Of a stretch of 39,330 nt of DNA, positions 19,987-28,352 are shown piece by piece. Source of the DNA: Actinomycetes bacterium (GTDB taxonomy: Bacteria; Actinomycetota; Acidimicrobiia; Acidimicrobiales; RAAP-2). Location of the stretch: assembly GCA_021798955.1 (NCBI GenBank), contig JAJZBK010000021.1:1-39330 (forward strand), written 5' to 3'. Position 1 is the stretch's first letter, and the number at the start of each line of letters is the position of its first letter. The position numbers and the translations under genes were made by a program. Under the pieces are notes generated by a model. It did not search any database. It saw only the letters and a program-made list of their open reading frames with translations, and had not been told where the DNA came from.

Positions 19987-21392
19987 CCGACCTCGTCTGA
20001 CCACGAACGGATCCCGACCGAGGGCTCCCCATGCCCGACGTCGTCGCCGGGAACCTCCGACTGGCGGAGCAGCCAGGCCCACAGGGCCAGGTTGGCCGGG
20101 TACAGCAGGTAGCCGACCCGGGTCGCCGGGGCGAGCACGATGGCTGCCAGCATCAACCCGGCGCACAACCGGGCCAAGTCGGCGGGGGAACGGGGCGGAT
20201 GCCGCCACAGGAACCAGAGCACGAAGGCCGCCCCCAAGGCAGCGACCGTCACCACGTAGGGACGGTGAACACCGGGGAACGCCGAGACCAACAGGTGCCC
20301 CGGCAAGGCGCTCGCCGCCGGGGACGCCACTCCGGCGAGCCCCAGCGGGAACCGGACCACGTTGTCGACGAAGGCGGCAGGGTTCTGCAGGGCGAGCGGG
20401 ACGACCACGGGCACGACCACGGCGACAACGGCAGCGACGTAGCGCCCGACAGCGCGCCGTCCGCTCCGGTCAAAGGTCACCCACAGGGCCAACAGCACGA
20501 GGGGCCATGCCGTGAACTTGAGGGAGGCCGCCGCTCCCATGGCAAGCCCGGCGAGCACCGGCCGACGACGCTGGAGCGCGACCAGCCCGAGGAGCATCAG
20601 CGCCACCACCGGCATGTCGTCCCCACCCGTCGCCAACGGGAGTGCGGCGGTGGGCAGGATGGTGAGCGCCTGGGCCGCCCGCAGCCGGGCATCGCTCTTC
20701 GGCCGAAGGCGCGAGAGGGCGAAGAGGCTGACCGCAGCCGTGAAGACGAGGAACTGGAGGCGGGCATCGGTGAGGCGCGCCTCGACCTTGCTGCCGGCCG
20801 AGAACCCGAAGAGGATCATGCCGGGCAGGTAGGGGTAGTAGAGCTCGTAGACGGGCTCCGCGCTCTGGTGGATGAGGATCCGCCCGTTGCGGTCGACCAC
20901 CTGGTAGGGGTCCTTGCCCGCGTCGGCTCGCACCCCGGCATGCTCCACGACCAGCACCTCGGGCTGGACGTGTGCGGCGGCGTTCCCCTGTGATGCCCAC
21001 ACGACCTCGAGGCCCAACGGCACGAGCGTCGCCCCGACGAGCACGACCACGAGGGCAATTGCTCTCGCCCAGCGGATCGCCCGGTCGTTCCACCACCACC
21101 ACCGGGCCATCACCCCGGTGCCGAGCGCCGCGGCGGCATACGGCCCCACCGCCATGGCGCCCCACTGCCGGTAGAGGGGAATGCCGGCGAAGAGCAGGGT
21201 GCCGAGGGCGAAGACTGCCGACAAGCCGTAGGCGATGACATCACGCTGGAGCGGAGAGGTGGCCCGCAGCCAGGCCACCGGACGCCCGAAGCGACCACGG
21301 GGACGGCCACCACCGCCATCGAGGACCGCGACGTCCCCTCCCTCTGGCGCTGTCGGGACCACCGGGCACGAGCTCTGGCTACCACTCGCCAC
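19893..21392 (-). CDS. Polytopic GT87-like (DUF2029) glycosyltransferase
   Basis: The 499-aa protein has about ten hydrophobic segments and fits the GT-C fold of actinobacterial polyprenyl-phosphate-mannose-dependent mannosyltransferases (GT87 group). The first external loop contains AGVRADAGKDPYQVVDRNG and VYELYYPYLPGMILFG, where such enzymes place their catalytic acidic residue. Later segments include GLAMGAAASLKFTAWPLVLL and ALQNPAAFVDNVVRFPLGL. The last 50 residues are hydrophilic and lie in the 94-bp overlap with the convergent gene. GTG 21392 was chosen because TAGGGT lies 5 nt upstream; the frame is open further into the peptidase gene. Assignment to GT87 rests on topology and local motifs, so the sugar and acceptor are unknown. 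Confidence 0.75.
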   Translation of the reverse strand: MASGSQSSCPVVPTAPEGGDVAVLDGGGGRPRGRFGRPVAWLRATSPLQRDVIAYGLSAVFALGTLLFAGIPLYRQWGAMAVGPYAAAALGTGVMARWWWWNDRAIRWARAIALVVVLVGATLVPLGLEVVWASQGNAAAHVQPEVLVVEHAGVRADAGKDPYQVVDRNGRILIHQSAEPVYELYYPYLPGMILFGFSAGSKVEARLTDARLQFLVFTAAVSLFALSRLRPKSDARLRAAQALTILPTAALPLATGGDDMPVVALMLLGLVALQRRRPVLAGLAMGAAASLKFTAWPLVLLALWVTFDRSGRRAVGRYVAAVVAVVVPVVVPLALQNPAAFVDNVVRFPLGLAGVASPAASALPGHLLVSAFPGVHRPYVVTVAALGAAFVLWFLWRHPPRSPADLARLCAGLMLAAIVLAPATRVGYLLYPANLALWAWLLRQSEVPGDDVGHGEPSVGIRSWSDEVGQSVWGTSNRTRAKGVVPVGVVGETIAPSSQ

Positions 21393-21397
21393 GAGCC

Positions 21398-21403
21398 ACC
21401 CTA
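21398..21403 (-). promoter_or_regulatory. -10 hexamer of the GT87-like gene
   Basis: TAGGGT on the minus strand, 5 nt before GTG 21392, inside the 25-bp gap after the peptidase stop. Confidence 0.45.
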
Positions 21404-21417
21404 CCCCGACAGCTCCG

Positions 21418-23478
21418 TCACGAGGATGCACCGGGCCCGACCGACCCAGGCCCGGTGCCGAAGACCTCGTCGTAGAAGTCGAGCTCGGCCGAGATGCACC
21501 GCTCGAGGCTGTCGGCCCGGCGAACACCGTGGCCCTCGCCGACCAGCTCGATCAGCCGGACGTCGACGCCGGAGCCACTCGTCCGTCGGGCGAAGGCGCG
21601 CACGTGGGCGGCCGGGACCACCGGGTCCTCGGTGCCCTGAAGCAGGAGGACCGATCCCCGGAGCCGTTCTGGATGACGCAGGGGCGAGCGCTCCTCGTAG
21701 CGAGCCCGGTGTGTCGCCAACGGGCCGACCAGCCAGTCGAGGTAGTGCGACTCGAAGTCGTGGGTGTCCGCGGCGAGCGCCTCGAGGTCGGTCACCCCGT
21801 ACCACACCACCGCGCCGCCGAACGCGTCGTCCCGACTGAGCGCGTTCAGCGCGGTGAGGCCACCCGCGCTGGTGCCACGGACGGCCATCCGCTCGCCGTC
21901 CACCCAGCCCAGCGACGCCAGCCCCCGGGCGAACGCCACGCAGTCCGCCGCGTCGGCCACCCCCCACGCGTGGTGGAGCGCCTGCCGATAGGCGCGGCCA
22001 TGTCCGCTGCTCCCCCGATAGTCCACCGCCCCCACCGCGAGCCCCCGGCTCGTGCACGCCTGAACCAGCGGATCGAAGCCCGGGTCGACCCCTCCGGTCG
22101 GACCCCCGTGGCAGAAGAGCACGAGTGGCGGCAGCCCGCCGCGCCGTCGTCGCCCACGGGCAGCGAAGAACAGGCCGGGCAGCGGGCCATCCGGTCCCGG
22201 GACCACCACCACCCTCCAGGGAGCGACCGACGCCGGCGACCACGGAACCGGTGGCTGGCGCGAGGTGCGCGAGCGCTCGGCCCCTGACGCCGTCACCACC
22301 ACCACCACCGCCGCCTCCTGGGGGGTTGCCCCGAGCACACCGACCTCGTCCCCCGCGAGCGACGCCACACCCTCGATGGCCACGCACGGCTGGACGACCG
22401 GCTCGAGCCTCCAGACGGCCGGAGGGCGAGCCGGTGGCGGTGGCGCGCCGGGCGTTGCCGTCGTCGCTGACGGAGCCTCGGGAACGAGGCGCACGAGCTG
22501 GTCGACACCGTCCGCCCGCATCCGGCACACCACGCTCCCGTCGTCGAGGTCGACCGCCGTGCGCTGGCCGAGAGCCCAGTCGGGAGCGTGGAACTCCGAC
22601 CGCGTGCCGAGCGGCACCATCGGGATGGCCGGTCCGGCCAACCGAAGCGGCGTCCCGGGGACGCCTCCGGCCTCGTCGGCGACCGCCGCTACGTACGGCA
22701 ACCACCAGCCGCTCTGGTCCCACATCCACGACAGGCTCCCGTCGGGCCGCCAGCGTGGTTGCCCCACCGACGACCCGGGCTCGTCGACCAACGGGGCAAG
22801 GCCGCTAAGGACGGGGGCGCCCTCGCTGTTGCGTCCCAGCCGTGCGGCCCAGAGGGCCGATCGGTCCCAGGGAAGGTTGGGATGCCGCCAGGTCACCCAC
22901 GCCACGAGCGAACCATCCGGCGAGAGCCGAGGGGCAGCAACAAAGGAACCGTCGTCGACGAGCACGCTCCGGCGGACAGGGCCGTCTGTGGCCAGGGCAA
23001 CCAGCCGATGGGCCACCCGAACCGACCCGTGCTCCTCTTCCACCGCCAGCACCCACGGCGAAGGGCCGATCTGGAGGTCTCCGTAGCGGCGGCGTCCCGG
23101 CCCGTCGGCCTCGGGCGAGCATCGGCGCCGCCGAACGTGATCCCCTCGACCGACCAGCCGGTAGACCTGCTGGTCGTCGGCGTCCACTACGACGAGGGTC
23201 CCGTCGAGACAGACGAACGCGCCTCCGCCGTACTCGTGGACCCGACTGCGCACGCTGGTCCCCGAGGGGGACGCGTCGGCTGCAGGCTCGCCAGGACGCC
23301 ATCGGACCACGACGTTGCGCCCCGCCTCCACGGGGCGGGACTCGAGCCAGTAGAGGGCGCCGCCAGCCGCGACCAGGTCGTGCACCGACACCCGGGATGC
23401 TGCCACGGCGGCCGGCGAGAACGGAGATGCACTGGCGACGGCGGCATCCCTCTCGGTTCGTCCACGGGGCTCGTCCAC
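21418..23478 (-). CDS. S9-family prolyl oligopeptidase-like serine peptidase
   Basis: The 686-aa protein has an N-terminal beta-propeller-like region with SPDGSLVAWVTW and WRPDGSLSWMWDQSGWW repeats, and a C-terminal alpha/beta hydrolase domain. The catalytic triad reads Ser537 in GTSAGGL, Asp618 in QGTEDPVVP and His650 in GEGHGVRR. The oxyanion region is LVLFCHGGPTGG, and the segment VDYRGSSGHGRAYRQALH is typical of acylaminoacyl-peptidase and dipeptidyl-peptidase relatives. No signal peptide is seen, so it likely acts on short peptides in the cytoplasm. GTG 23478 was chosen because TACCGT lies 9 nt upstream. The frame is open further but then runs antisense through the divergent gene. Confidence 0.9.
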   Translation of the reverse strand: MDEPRGRTERDAAVASASPFSPAAVAASRVSVHDLVAAGGALYWLESRPVEAGRNVVVRWRPGEPAADASPSGTSVRSRVHEYGGGAFVCLDGTLVVVDADDQQVYRLVGRGDHVRRRRCSPEADGPGRRRYGDLQIGPSPWVLAVEEEHGSVRVAHRLVALATDGPVRRSVLVDDGSFVAAPRLSPDGSLVAWVTWRHPNLPWDRSALWAARLGRNSEGAPVLSGLAPLVDEPGSSVGQPRWRPDGSLSWMWDQSGWWLPYVAAVADEAGGVPGTPLRLAGPAIPMVPLGTRSEFHAPDWALGQRTAVDLDDGSVVCRMRADGVDQLVRLVPEAPSATTATPGAPPPPARPPAVWRLEPVVQPCVAIEGVASLAGDEVGVLGATPQEAAVVVVVTASGAERSRTSRQPPVPWSPASVAPWRVVVVPGPDGPLPGLFFAARGRRRRGGLPPLVLFCHGGPTGGVDPGFDPLVQACTSRGLAVGAVDYRGSSGHGRAYRQALHHAWGVADAADCVAFARGLASLGWVDGERMAVRGTSAGGLTALNALSRDDAFGGAVVWYGVTDLEALAADTHDFESHYLDWLVGPLATHRARYEERSPLRHPERLRGSVLLLQGTEDPVVPAAHVRAFARRTSGSGVDVRLIELVGEGHGVRRADSLERCISAELDFYDEVFGTGPGSVGPGASS

Positions 23479-23480
23479 CA

Positions 23481-23515
23481 AGTCGGTACGGTACCCGCGA
23501 GTCGGTACGGTACCC
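23481..23515. promoter_or_regulatory. Duplicated palindromic divergent promoter
   Basis: Two copies of AGTCGGTACGGTACCC lie at 23481-23496 and 23500-23515. Each contains the interrupted palindrome GGTAC-n-GTACC, which reads as TACGGT on the plus strand and TACCGT on the minus strand. Copy 2 puts TACGGT 6 nt before ATG 23518. Copy 1 puts TACCGT 9 nt before the divergent GTG 23478. Both genes would therefore be leaderless and share one control region. Confidence 0.6.
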
Positions 23516-23517
23516 AC

Positions 23518-24534
23518 ATGACGCCTTCCGGAGACCTCACCATCCCGACGTCCCCCTTTGCCGCCTACGTGGTCTCCCGTCGCGGAGGCAAGCTCACCCA
23601 GCAGGTGACAACGCTCGAGCTCTCTGATCTCCCCGACGGTGACACCGTGGTCCGAGTGGACTGGTCGGCGGTCAACTACAAGGACGGCATGGTGGCCACA
23701 CCGGGCAACCGGGTAGCCCGCGCCGACGTGCTGGTGCCAGGCGTCGACGCCGCCGGCACCGTGGTGGAGAGCGCCGCGATGGCTCCGGGCACCCCGGTGG
23801 TGGTCCATGGGTACGACCTCGGTGTCGGTCGGCACGGAGCCTTCGCTCGCTACCTGCGCGTACCGCACGCCTGGGTCGTCCCGCTCCCGTCCGGGCTGAG
23901 CACCCGACATGCCGCCCTCATCGGAACGGCCGGGTTCACAGCCGCCCTGTCGGCACGCCGTCTCGCTCAGGGGGGTGTGGCGCCGGGAGACGGACCCGTT
24001 CTCGTCACCGGGGCATCAGGGGGCGTCGGGTCGATGGCCGTGGCGCTCCTCGCCCGGCGCGGCTACTCCGTGGTGGCCAGCACCGGCAAGGCCGACGAGC
24101 ACGACTACCTGCGCTCCCTGGGTGCCGCGTCGGTGATCGGACGCGACCTCCTCGAGCGTCCCGAACGTGTACTCGGCCCCGAGCGTTGGTACGGCGCCGT
24201 CGACTGCGTGGGCGGGAACGTGCTCGCCGCTGTCCTGCGAAGCATGCGCTACGGCGGGGTCGTCGCCGCCAGCGGACTGACCGGGGGGTCCGAGCTGTCT
24301 ACCACCGTCTATCCCTTCATCGTGCGAGCCGTGTCCCTGATCGGCATCGACACGGTCCAGACGCCGATCGACGAGCGAGTCGCCGTCTGGTCTGACCTAG
24401 CCACGGCGTTCGACGTCGAGACACTCGACGCCATGGTGGCCAAGGAGGTGGGACTGGACGAACTCAGCGAGGCACTGGCCACCATCATCGCCGGAGGGGT
24501 CCGGGGCAGGATCCTCGTCCAACCGGGCCGATGA
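23518..24534 (+). CDS. YhdH/AcuI-like NADPH quinone or acryloyl-CoA reductase
   Basis: The 338-aa medium-chain dehydrogenase lacks the catalytic zinc ligands and has the YhdH/AcuI marks: VDWSAVNYKDGMVATPGNRVAR near residue 48 (the Asn-Tyr-Lys-Asp block), PGVDAAGTVV, and the NADPH site VLVTGASGGVGSMAVALLARRG near residue 162. RGYSVVASTGKADEHDYL and the VDCVGG segment also match. AcuI reduces acryloyl-CoA to propionyl-CoA; other members reduce quinones, and the sequence does not decide between them. ATG 23518 follows a TACGGT hexamer by 6 nt, so translation is probably leaderless. It diverges from the S9 peptidase and converges with a lipoprotein gene. Confidence 0.88.
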   Translation: MTPSGDLTIPTSPFAAYVVSRRGGKLTQQVTTLELSDLPDGDTVVRVDWSAVNYKDGMVATPGNRVARADVLVPGVDAAGTVVESAAMAPGTPVVVHGYDLGVGRHGAFARYLRVPHAWVVPLPSGLSTRHAALIGTAGFTAALSARRLAQGGVAPGDGPVLVTGASGGVGSMAVALLARRGYSVVASTGKADEHDYLRSLGAASVIGRDLLERPERVLGPERWYGAVDCVGGNVLAAVLRSMRYGGVVAASGLTGGSELSTTVYPFIVRAVSLIGIDTVQTPIDERVAVWSDLATAFDVETLDAMVAKEVGLDELSEALATIIAGGVRGRILVQPGR

Positions 24535-24570
24535 CCGCCCGTACCCGCGGCAACCTGCGGTCGTCGGTCG

Positions 24571-25179
24571 TCAGCCCGCTGCAGGGGCCATGGTCACGGC
24601 TTCGGACCCCGTGGTGAGGAACACCGGCGACACGACCATGCGTCCGTGATCGCACGGCGCCACCCGCGAGCTCACGACGTCGTGGCCGTAGGCGTTCGGT
24701 GGGGTGACAAAAAGGGAGGTGGCCGGCGCACAGGTGGTCTCGCCGCCGACCGGTACGTCGGTGTAGCCGATGTTGAAGGCCACCGACACCCCCGAGGTGA
24801 GGACGACCGTCGACGGCGCCATCGACGTGAACGAGAACGTCCCACCCCTCACCACGGTGGTCGGCAGGGGCGCACCGCCTGCACCGAGCAGCTGGAGCCC
24901 GGGGTAGCCGACCAGCGTGCACGCCCCTGAGGCCGTGCTGCGCAGGGTGACGGTGACCTCGACGGTCCCTGCCGCTGCCGACGTTCCCTCGATCGCCGGG
25001 ACGAGCGCAGCGCTGCGGCACCGAACCGGCCCCGAGGTCGTCGTGCTGGTCGTCGAGGGCACGGTCGTCGACGGGACCGTCGTTGAGGGGGAGGTGGTCG
25101 AAGGCGCCGTGCTCCGGGCAGCGGCAGATGGCTCCCGGCCACCGGAGGAGCAGGCAGCAAGCACCAAGCCGGCCACCAC
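24571..25179 (-). CDS. DUF4232-like exported lipoprotein
   Basis: The 202-aa product has a lipobox LVLAAC, then a long Ser/Thr/Pro linker (about residues 17-50, with STTVPSTTVPSTTSTTTSG), and a beta-rich domain. That domain has four conserved-looking cysteines: RCRSAAL, GACTLVGYPGLQLL, TTCAPA and APCDHGR. This is the pattern of actinobacterial DUF4232 proteins. Starting at GTG 25179 leaves almost no basic n-region before the lipobox. A basic stretch (RRSRCLRRQ) is coded in frame upstream, but the only start-like codons there are CTG, at 25230 and 25212. The gene lies 47 bp after the bifunctional nuclease on the same strand and may be read from it. Function unknown. Confidence 0.75.
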   Translation of the reverse strand: MVAGLVLAACSSGGREPSAAARSTAPSTTSPSTTVPSTTVPSTTSTTTSGPVRCRSAALVPAIEGTSAAAGTVEVTVTLRSTASGACTLVGYPGLQLLGAGGAPLPTTVVRGGTFSFTSMAPSTVVLTSGVSVAFNIGYTDVPVGGETTCAPATSLFVTPPNAYGHDVVSSRVAPCDHGRMVVSPVFLTTGSEAVTMAPAAG

Positions 25180-25226
25180 CAGACCGACGCCCCAGGCGGC
25201 TTGACGACGCAGACAACGGGAACGTC

Positions 25227-25748
25227 TCAGGACGAGAAGTCCTCCGGTCGGATCGTGTCGAGGAACTGACGGAACTCCCCGACCAGCTCGTCGGGCGTCA
25301 CGTCCTCGCCGTCGCCATCGGCGTCCTCTTCGGACTCGTCCTCCGCCGCCAGCAGGATGCCTTCGGCGTCCATCAGCTGGTCGGCCACGAACAACGGCGA
25401 GCCAGTCCGAACCGCCACGGCCACCGCGTCCGAAGGCCGCGACGACACCGCGATCTCGCGGCCGGCCTGGTCGAGGACGATGTCCGCGAAGTACGTGGAC
25501 CCTCGCAGCTCGGTCACCACCACTCTCGCCACCGTCGCTCCCAGCGCCTCGAGCAGCTCGCAGATGAGGTCGTGCGTCATCGGCCGCGGCGTGTCCATGC
25601 CCTGGAGGGCGAACGCGATCGCTGTCGCCTCGGGCGCTCCGATGAAGATCGGTAGCGTCCGTCCCACGCCCTCCGGCTCCTGCAGGAGGAGGACCGGGGT
25701 GTTCGACTGGAGGTCGACCCGCACGGCGCGTAGGCGAACTTCGACCAT
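25227..25748 (-). CDS. Bifunctional nuclease family (BFN/DUF151) protein
   Basis: The 173-aa protein carries the BFN domain: VRLRAVRVDLQSNTPVLLL, LPIFIGAPEATAIAFALQG near residue 36, RPMTHDLICELLEALGA, and SSRPSDAVAVAVRTGSPLFV near residue 104. A highly acidic stretch (ESEEDADGDGEDV) lies near residue 140. Plant relatives cut DNA and RNA; the bacterial role is not settled. In mycobacteria the same order gcvH-garA-merR-bfn is seen (Rv1826 to Rv1829). ATG 25748 follows a TACATT hexamer by 6 nt, which fixes the start; the frame is open to 25817 on the other side of the promoter. Confidence 0.9.
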   Translation of the reverse strand: MVEVRLRAVRVDLQSNTPVLLLQEPEGVGRTLPIFIGAPEATAIAFALQGMDTPRPMTHDLICELLEALGATVARVVVTELRGSTYFADIVLDQAGREIAVSSRPSDAVAVAVRTGSPLFVADQLMDAEGILLAAEDESEEDADGDGEDVTPDELVGEFRQFLDTIRPEDFSS

Positions 25749-25754
25749 GCTTGC

Positions 25755-25760
25755 AATGTA
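25755..25760 (-). promoter_or_regulatory. -10 hexamer of the bifunctional nuclease gene
   Basis: TACATT on the minus strand, 6 nt before ATG 25748, between the ftsR-like stop and the nuclease start. Confidence 0.5.
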
Positions 25761-25813
25761 GCCGGATGGGACGTCGCTCAGCTCGCGAGGTCCCGGTGTG
25801 GTCGGATGGCTCG

Positions 25814-27283
25814 TCACGACGTGACGGCGTCGTGCCCGAGAAGGGCCACGAGCGCCTGGTGCATCAGCTCGGCGCGCAGGGCCTGGCCCAAACGTGCCAG
25901 CTCAGCGGCGGTGGCTGCGGCCCGACCTCGTGCCTCGGGGTTCCGCTGGCGCAGGAGTGGCAGGACCACCTGCTCGACGAAACCCGCCTCCCGCTCCGTG
26001 GCGTGCTTGTAGAGCCGCAGGTGGCGGGGTTCGATGCCGAAGGCGGCGAAGGCGACCGCCAGCTTGGCGACGGCCAGCGCCGCCTCATCGAAGTACTCGA
26101 CGCCCCCGAGGACGACTGGCGAGATCAAGCTGAACTCCCGAAGCTGGCCGACCATCGCCGGATCAGCTCCCGCGGCAGTGGCCAGTTCGTCGGCCGTCAG
26201 GCCCACTCCAGCGGGTACCGACGTGGTGGCCTGGAGCGGCACCGGCTCGACCACGCCACCTGCGGACCCACCTGCGGACCCACCTGCGGACCCACCTGCG
26301 GACCCACCTGCGGACCCACCTGCGGACCCACCTGCGGACCCACCTGCGGACCCACCTGCGGACCCACCTGCGGACCCACCTGCGGACGACGACACGTCGA
26401 CCTGGCCCGTCACCCACGGCTCGGGGCCGCCGTTCGGGCGCGTCCGGGCCGCCTCGGTCGCCATCGGGCTCGGACCGACCGGCGCCTGCTGCTCCGTCCC
26501 TCCGGAACGTTCGGCACGCTGGCTCGGGGCGTCCGGGCGACTCGGCGAGGAGGCGGTCGGATCACCGTGACCGAGGGTCGCCGCGGCGACAGGCGGGCGG
26601 GCGCGAGCAACGTCCGGCACCACCGGCGTCGCGACGTCGATCCCTGCGCTGTCCGGGGGCCCATTGTCGACCGAGGGCCGGCCGACGGAGGGCCGGTCGA
26701 CGGCGCGGCGGGCAGCGACGGCGGCCGCAGGGGGAACCGCCTGCCTGGCTGCTGACGTCACCAGTGCCGCTGGTTGGCCCCCCATCCCGACCTCCGAGCC
26801 GTTCGCCGCACCGACCCCGACTTCGACCTCCGAGCCGTTCGCCGCACCGACCCCGACTTCGACCTCCGAGCCGTTCGCCGCACCGACCCCGACTTCGACC
26901 TCCGAGCCGGCTTCGGCCACCGAGGATGCTGCGTGCGTCGGGACGGGGGCGTCGGCCGGCATCGTCGATGCCCCGGCCGCCTCTCGCTCCTCCAGGCGGT
27001 CCTTGATCACCTTGAGTGGGAGGAAGTGCTCACGCTGCTGGCGGAGCACCCAGCGCAGCCGCTCGACGTCGGCGTCGTAGAACTTCCGGTAGCCCGAGGG
27101 CGTCCGCTCGGGGTTGACGAGACCCTGGCTCTCGAGGAACCGGATCTTCGAGATGGTGACGTCGGGGAACTCCTGGCGAAGCAGCGTGAGGACGTCGCCG
27201 ATCGACAGGTAGGAGCGCCCGCTCACCGCGCGCCGTCGTCGGGCCACGGCTCGTCGAGCCCCGCCGTCACCGTCGTCATTCAC
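25814..27283 (-). CDS. ftsR: FtsR-like MerR regulator with a greatly expanded linker
   Basis: The N-terminal domain (about residues 22-98) is a winged-helix MerR domain with [38 protein letters not shown] and [16 protein letters not shown]. It is close to the actinobacterial regulator Rv1828/FtsR, which acts on cell-division genes in corynebacteria. The C-terminal 130 residues ([13 protein letters not shown] to the end) match the rest of that family. Between them lies a linker of about 250 residues with three copies of a 12-residue acidic repeat and eleven SAGG tetrapeptides. The whole is 489 aa against about 250 in mycobacteria. The GTG start overlaps the end of the garA-like gene by 8 bp. 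The frame is unbroken, so the repeats are coding expansions. Confidence 0.88.
   Translation of the reverse strand: MNDDGDGGARRAVARRRRAVSGRSYLSIGDVLTLLRQEFPDVTISKIRFLESQGLVNPERTPSGYRKFYDADVERLRWVLRQQREHFLPLKVIKDRLEEREAAGASTMPADAPVPTHAASSVAEAGSEVEVGVGAANGSEVEVGVGAANGSEVEVGVGAANGSEVGMGGQPAALVTSAARQAVPPAAAVAARRAVDRPSVGRPSVDNGPPDSAGIDVATPVVPDVARARPPVAAATLGHGDPTASSPSRPDAPSQRAERSGGTEQQAPVGPSPMATEAARTRPNGGPEPWVTGQVDVSSSAGGSAGGSAGGSAGGSAGGSAGGSAGGSAGGSAGGSAGGSAGGVVEPVPLQATTSVPAGVGLTADELATAAGADPAMVGQLREFSLISPVVLGGVEYFDEAALAVAKLAVAFAAFGIEPRHLRLYKHATEREAGFVEQVVLPLLRQRNPEARGRAAATAAELARLGQALRAELMHQALVALLGHDAVTS
26257..26388 (-). repeat. 12-bp tandem repeat, 11 copies, inside the FtsR-like gene
   Basis: The plus-strand unit is CACCTGCGGACC, ten perfect copies and a last one differing in its final base. 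On the coding strand it gives SAGG eleven times. Perfect identity suggests recent expansion and probable length variation between strains. Confidence 0.97.
26795..26902 (-). repeat. 36-bp tandem repeat, three copies, inside the FtsR-like gene
   Basis: Three copies of a 36-bp unit starting CGAGCCGTTCGCCGCACC encode [12 protein letters not shown] on the minus strand. A further partial copy lies next to the block. Frame is kept. Confidence 0.95.
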
Positions 27284-27749
27284 TCACCGCCGAGAGGAAC
27301 ACCAGTTTGAACTTGCCGACCTGCACCTCGTCGCCGCTAGCCAGCTCGACGTCCTCGATCCGTTCGCGGTTGACGTAGGTCCCGTTCAACGAACCGAGGT
27401 CTTTGAGGCGCGTCGCCCCACCTTCGGTGACGAACTCGGCATGACGCCGCGACACCGTGATGTCGTCGAGGAAGATGTCGCTTTCGGGATGACGGCCCAC
27501 CCGAACGACGGGCGCGTCGAGGACGAAGCGGGTCCCTGCCTGCGGTCCGTGCTTGACCACCAACATCGGTGCCGTACGGGGAAGTTCGAGCAGCCCGACC
27601 GACGAATCGTCTTCGACGGCGTCCGACAGGTCCTCGACGGGCTGCACGGACACCGTGGTCTCCGGGTCCGCGACCACCAGCGCGGCGCCACATGCCGAGC
27701 AGAAGTTCACCCCCGGGGGGTTCCGATGGCCGCACTGGTGGCAGAACAC
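27276..27749 (-). CDS. garA: GarA/OdhI-like FHA protein with an N-terminal zinc ribbon
   Basis: The 157-aa protein has an FHA domain (about residues 60-155) with [24 protein letters not shown] and [12 protein letters not shown], plus [14 protein letters not shown] at the end, very close to mycobacterial GarA. Thr31 and Thr32 sit in PETTVS, equivalent to the ETTS phosphorylation site through which PknB/PknG-type kinases switch GarA. In mycobacteria GarA inhibits 2-oxoglutarate decarboxylase and glutamate dehydrogenase and activates glutamate synthase. Here the N-terminus is a zinc ribbon (Cys3, Cys6, Cys17, Cys20), not a disordered tail. GTG 27749 was chosen because TACCGT lies 7 nt upstream and the ribbon then starts at residue 2. 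Upstream is gcvH; the FtsR-like start overlaps the stop. Confidence 0.92.
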   Translation of the reverse strand: MFCHQCGHRNPPGVNFCSACGAALVVADPETTVSVQPVEDLSDAVEDDSSVGLLELPRTAPMLVVKHGPQAGTRFVLDAPVVRVGRHPESDIFLDDITVSRRHAEFVTEGGATRLKDLGSLNGTYVNRERIEDVELASGDEVQVGKFKLVFLSAVSE

Positions 27750-27756
27750 GTCCCCC

Positions 27757-27762
27757 ACGGTA
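27757..27762 (-). promoter_or_regulatory. -10 hexamer of the garA-like gene
   Basis: TACCGT on the minus strand, 7 nt before GTG 27749. It excludes the longer reading from GTG 27758, which would begin within the hexamer. Confidence 0.5.
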
Positions 27763-27849
27763 GCCGCGACCAACCGACGATCCCCGACCGGCCCGGACGG
27801 TTCGTCCGGACCCACCACCCCCGCCCCCGACGGTGCCGACACCATCGGC

Positions 27850-28230
27850 TCAGCCGTCGACCAGTGCCCGGTAGGCGGCAGCGTCGAGGAGGTTGTCCAC
27901 GGTCGACGGATCGCTCGGCCGCAGCTCGCAGATCCAGCCGTCACCGTAGGGGTCGCTGTTGAGCAGCTCCGGCCGCTCGGCCAGGGAGGTGTTCACGGCG
28001 AGCACCTCGCCGCCCACCGGTGCGTAGACCTCGGAGACCGACTTCGTCGACTCGACCTCGCCGAGGGGACCGCCGGGCTCGACCACCGCTCCCACCGCCG
28101 GGACGTCCACAAAGACGACGTCTCCCAGCGCATCCTGGGCGTAGTCGGTGATGCCGACGCGTACTCGGTCACCGGCAACCCGAACCCACTCGTGGTCTGT
28201 TGAGTATCGGAGGTCCTCGGGGGTGTCCAT
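27850..28230 (-). CDS. gcvH: Glycine cleavage system H protein
   Basis: GcvH carries the aminomethyl group between the P, T and L proteins of the glycine cleavage system on a lipoyl arm. The 126-aa protein has the usual length. The lipoylation site is Lys63 in GEVESTKSVSEVYAP. Other marks are TDHEWVRV at residue 11 and DPYGDGWICELRPSD near the end. ATG 28230 follows TAGGGT by 7 nt, so the message is probably leaderless; the in-frame ATG at 28254 lies before the promoter. gcvP and gcvT are not in the window. The gene heads the gcvH-garA-ftsR-bfn block known from mycobacteria. Confidence 0.96.
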   Translation of the reverse strand: MDTPEDLRYSTDHEWVRVAGDRVRVGITDYAQDALGDVVFVDVPAVGAVVEPGGPLGEVESTKSVSEVYAPVGGEVLAVNTSLAERPELLNSDPYGDGWICELRPSDPSTVDNLLDAAAYRALVDG

Positions 28231-28237
28231 AGCGGGG

Positions 28238-28243
28238 ACCCTA
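28238..28243 (-). promoter_or_regulatory. -10 hexamer of gcvH
   Basis: TAGGGT on the minus strand, 7 nt before ATG 28230. Confidence 0.5.
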
Positions 28244-28352
28244 CCTGACGGCACATCGCCTTCGCCGAGGTCGCAGGTCCCTCCCCACCGGCGGCCGCAA
28301 GACGACGGGCGGCGCCCCTGCCGCTCCTGGCCCAGACGTCCGGACGACCTGC

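Noticed and set aside
21418..23910. Longer S9 peptidase starting at 23910
   Set aside because: The extra 144 codons lie across the divergent promoter and antisense to the reductase gene, and show no domain.
26257..26388. CRISPR-like repeat array
   Set aside because: Units of 12 bp are directly adjacent without spacers and are in frame in a MerR gene.
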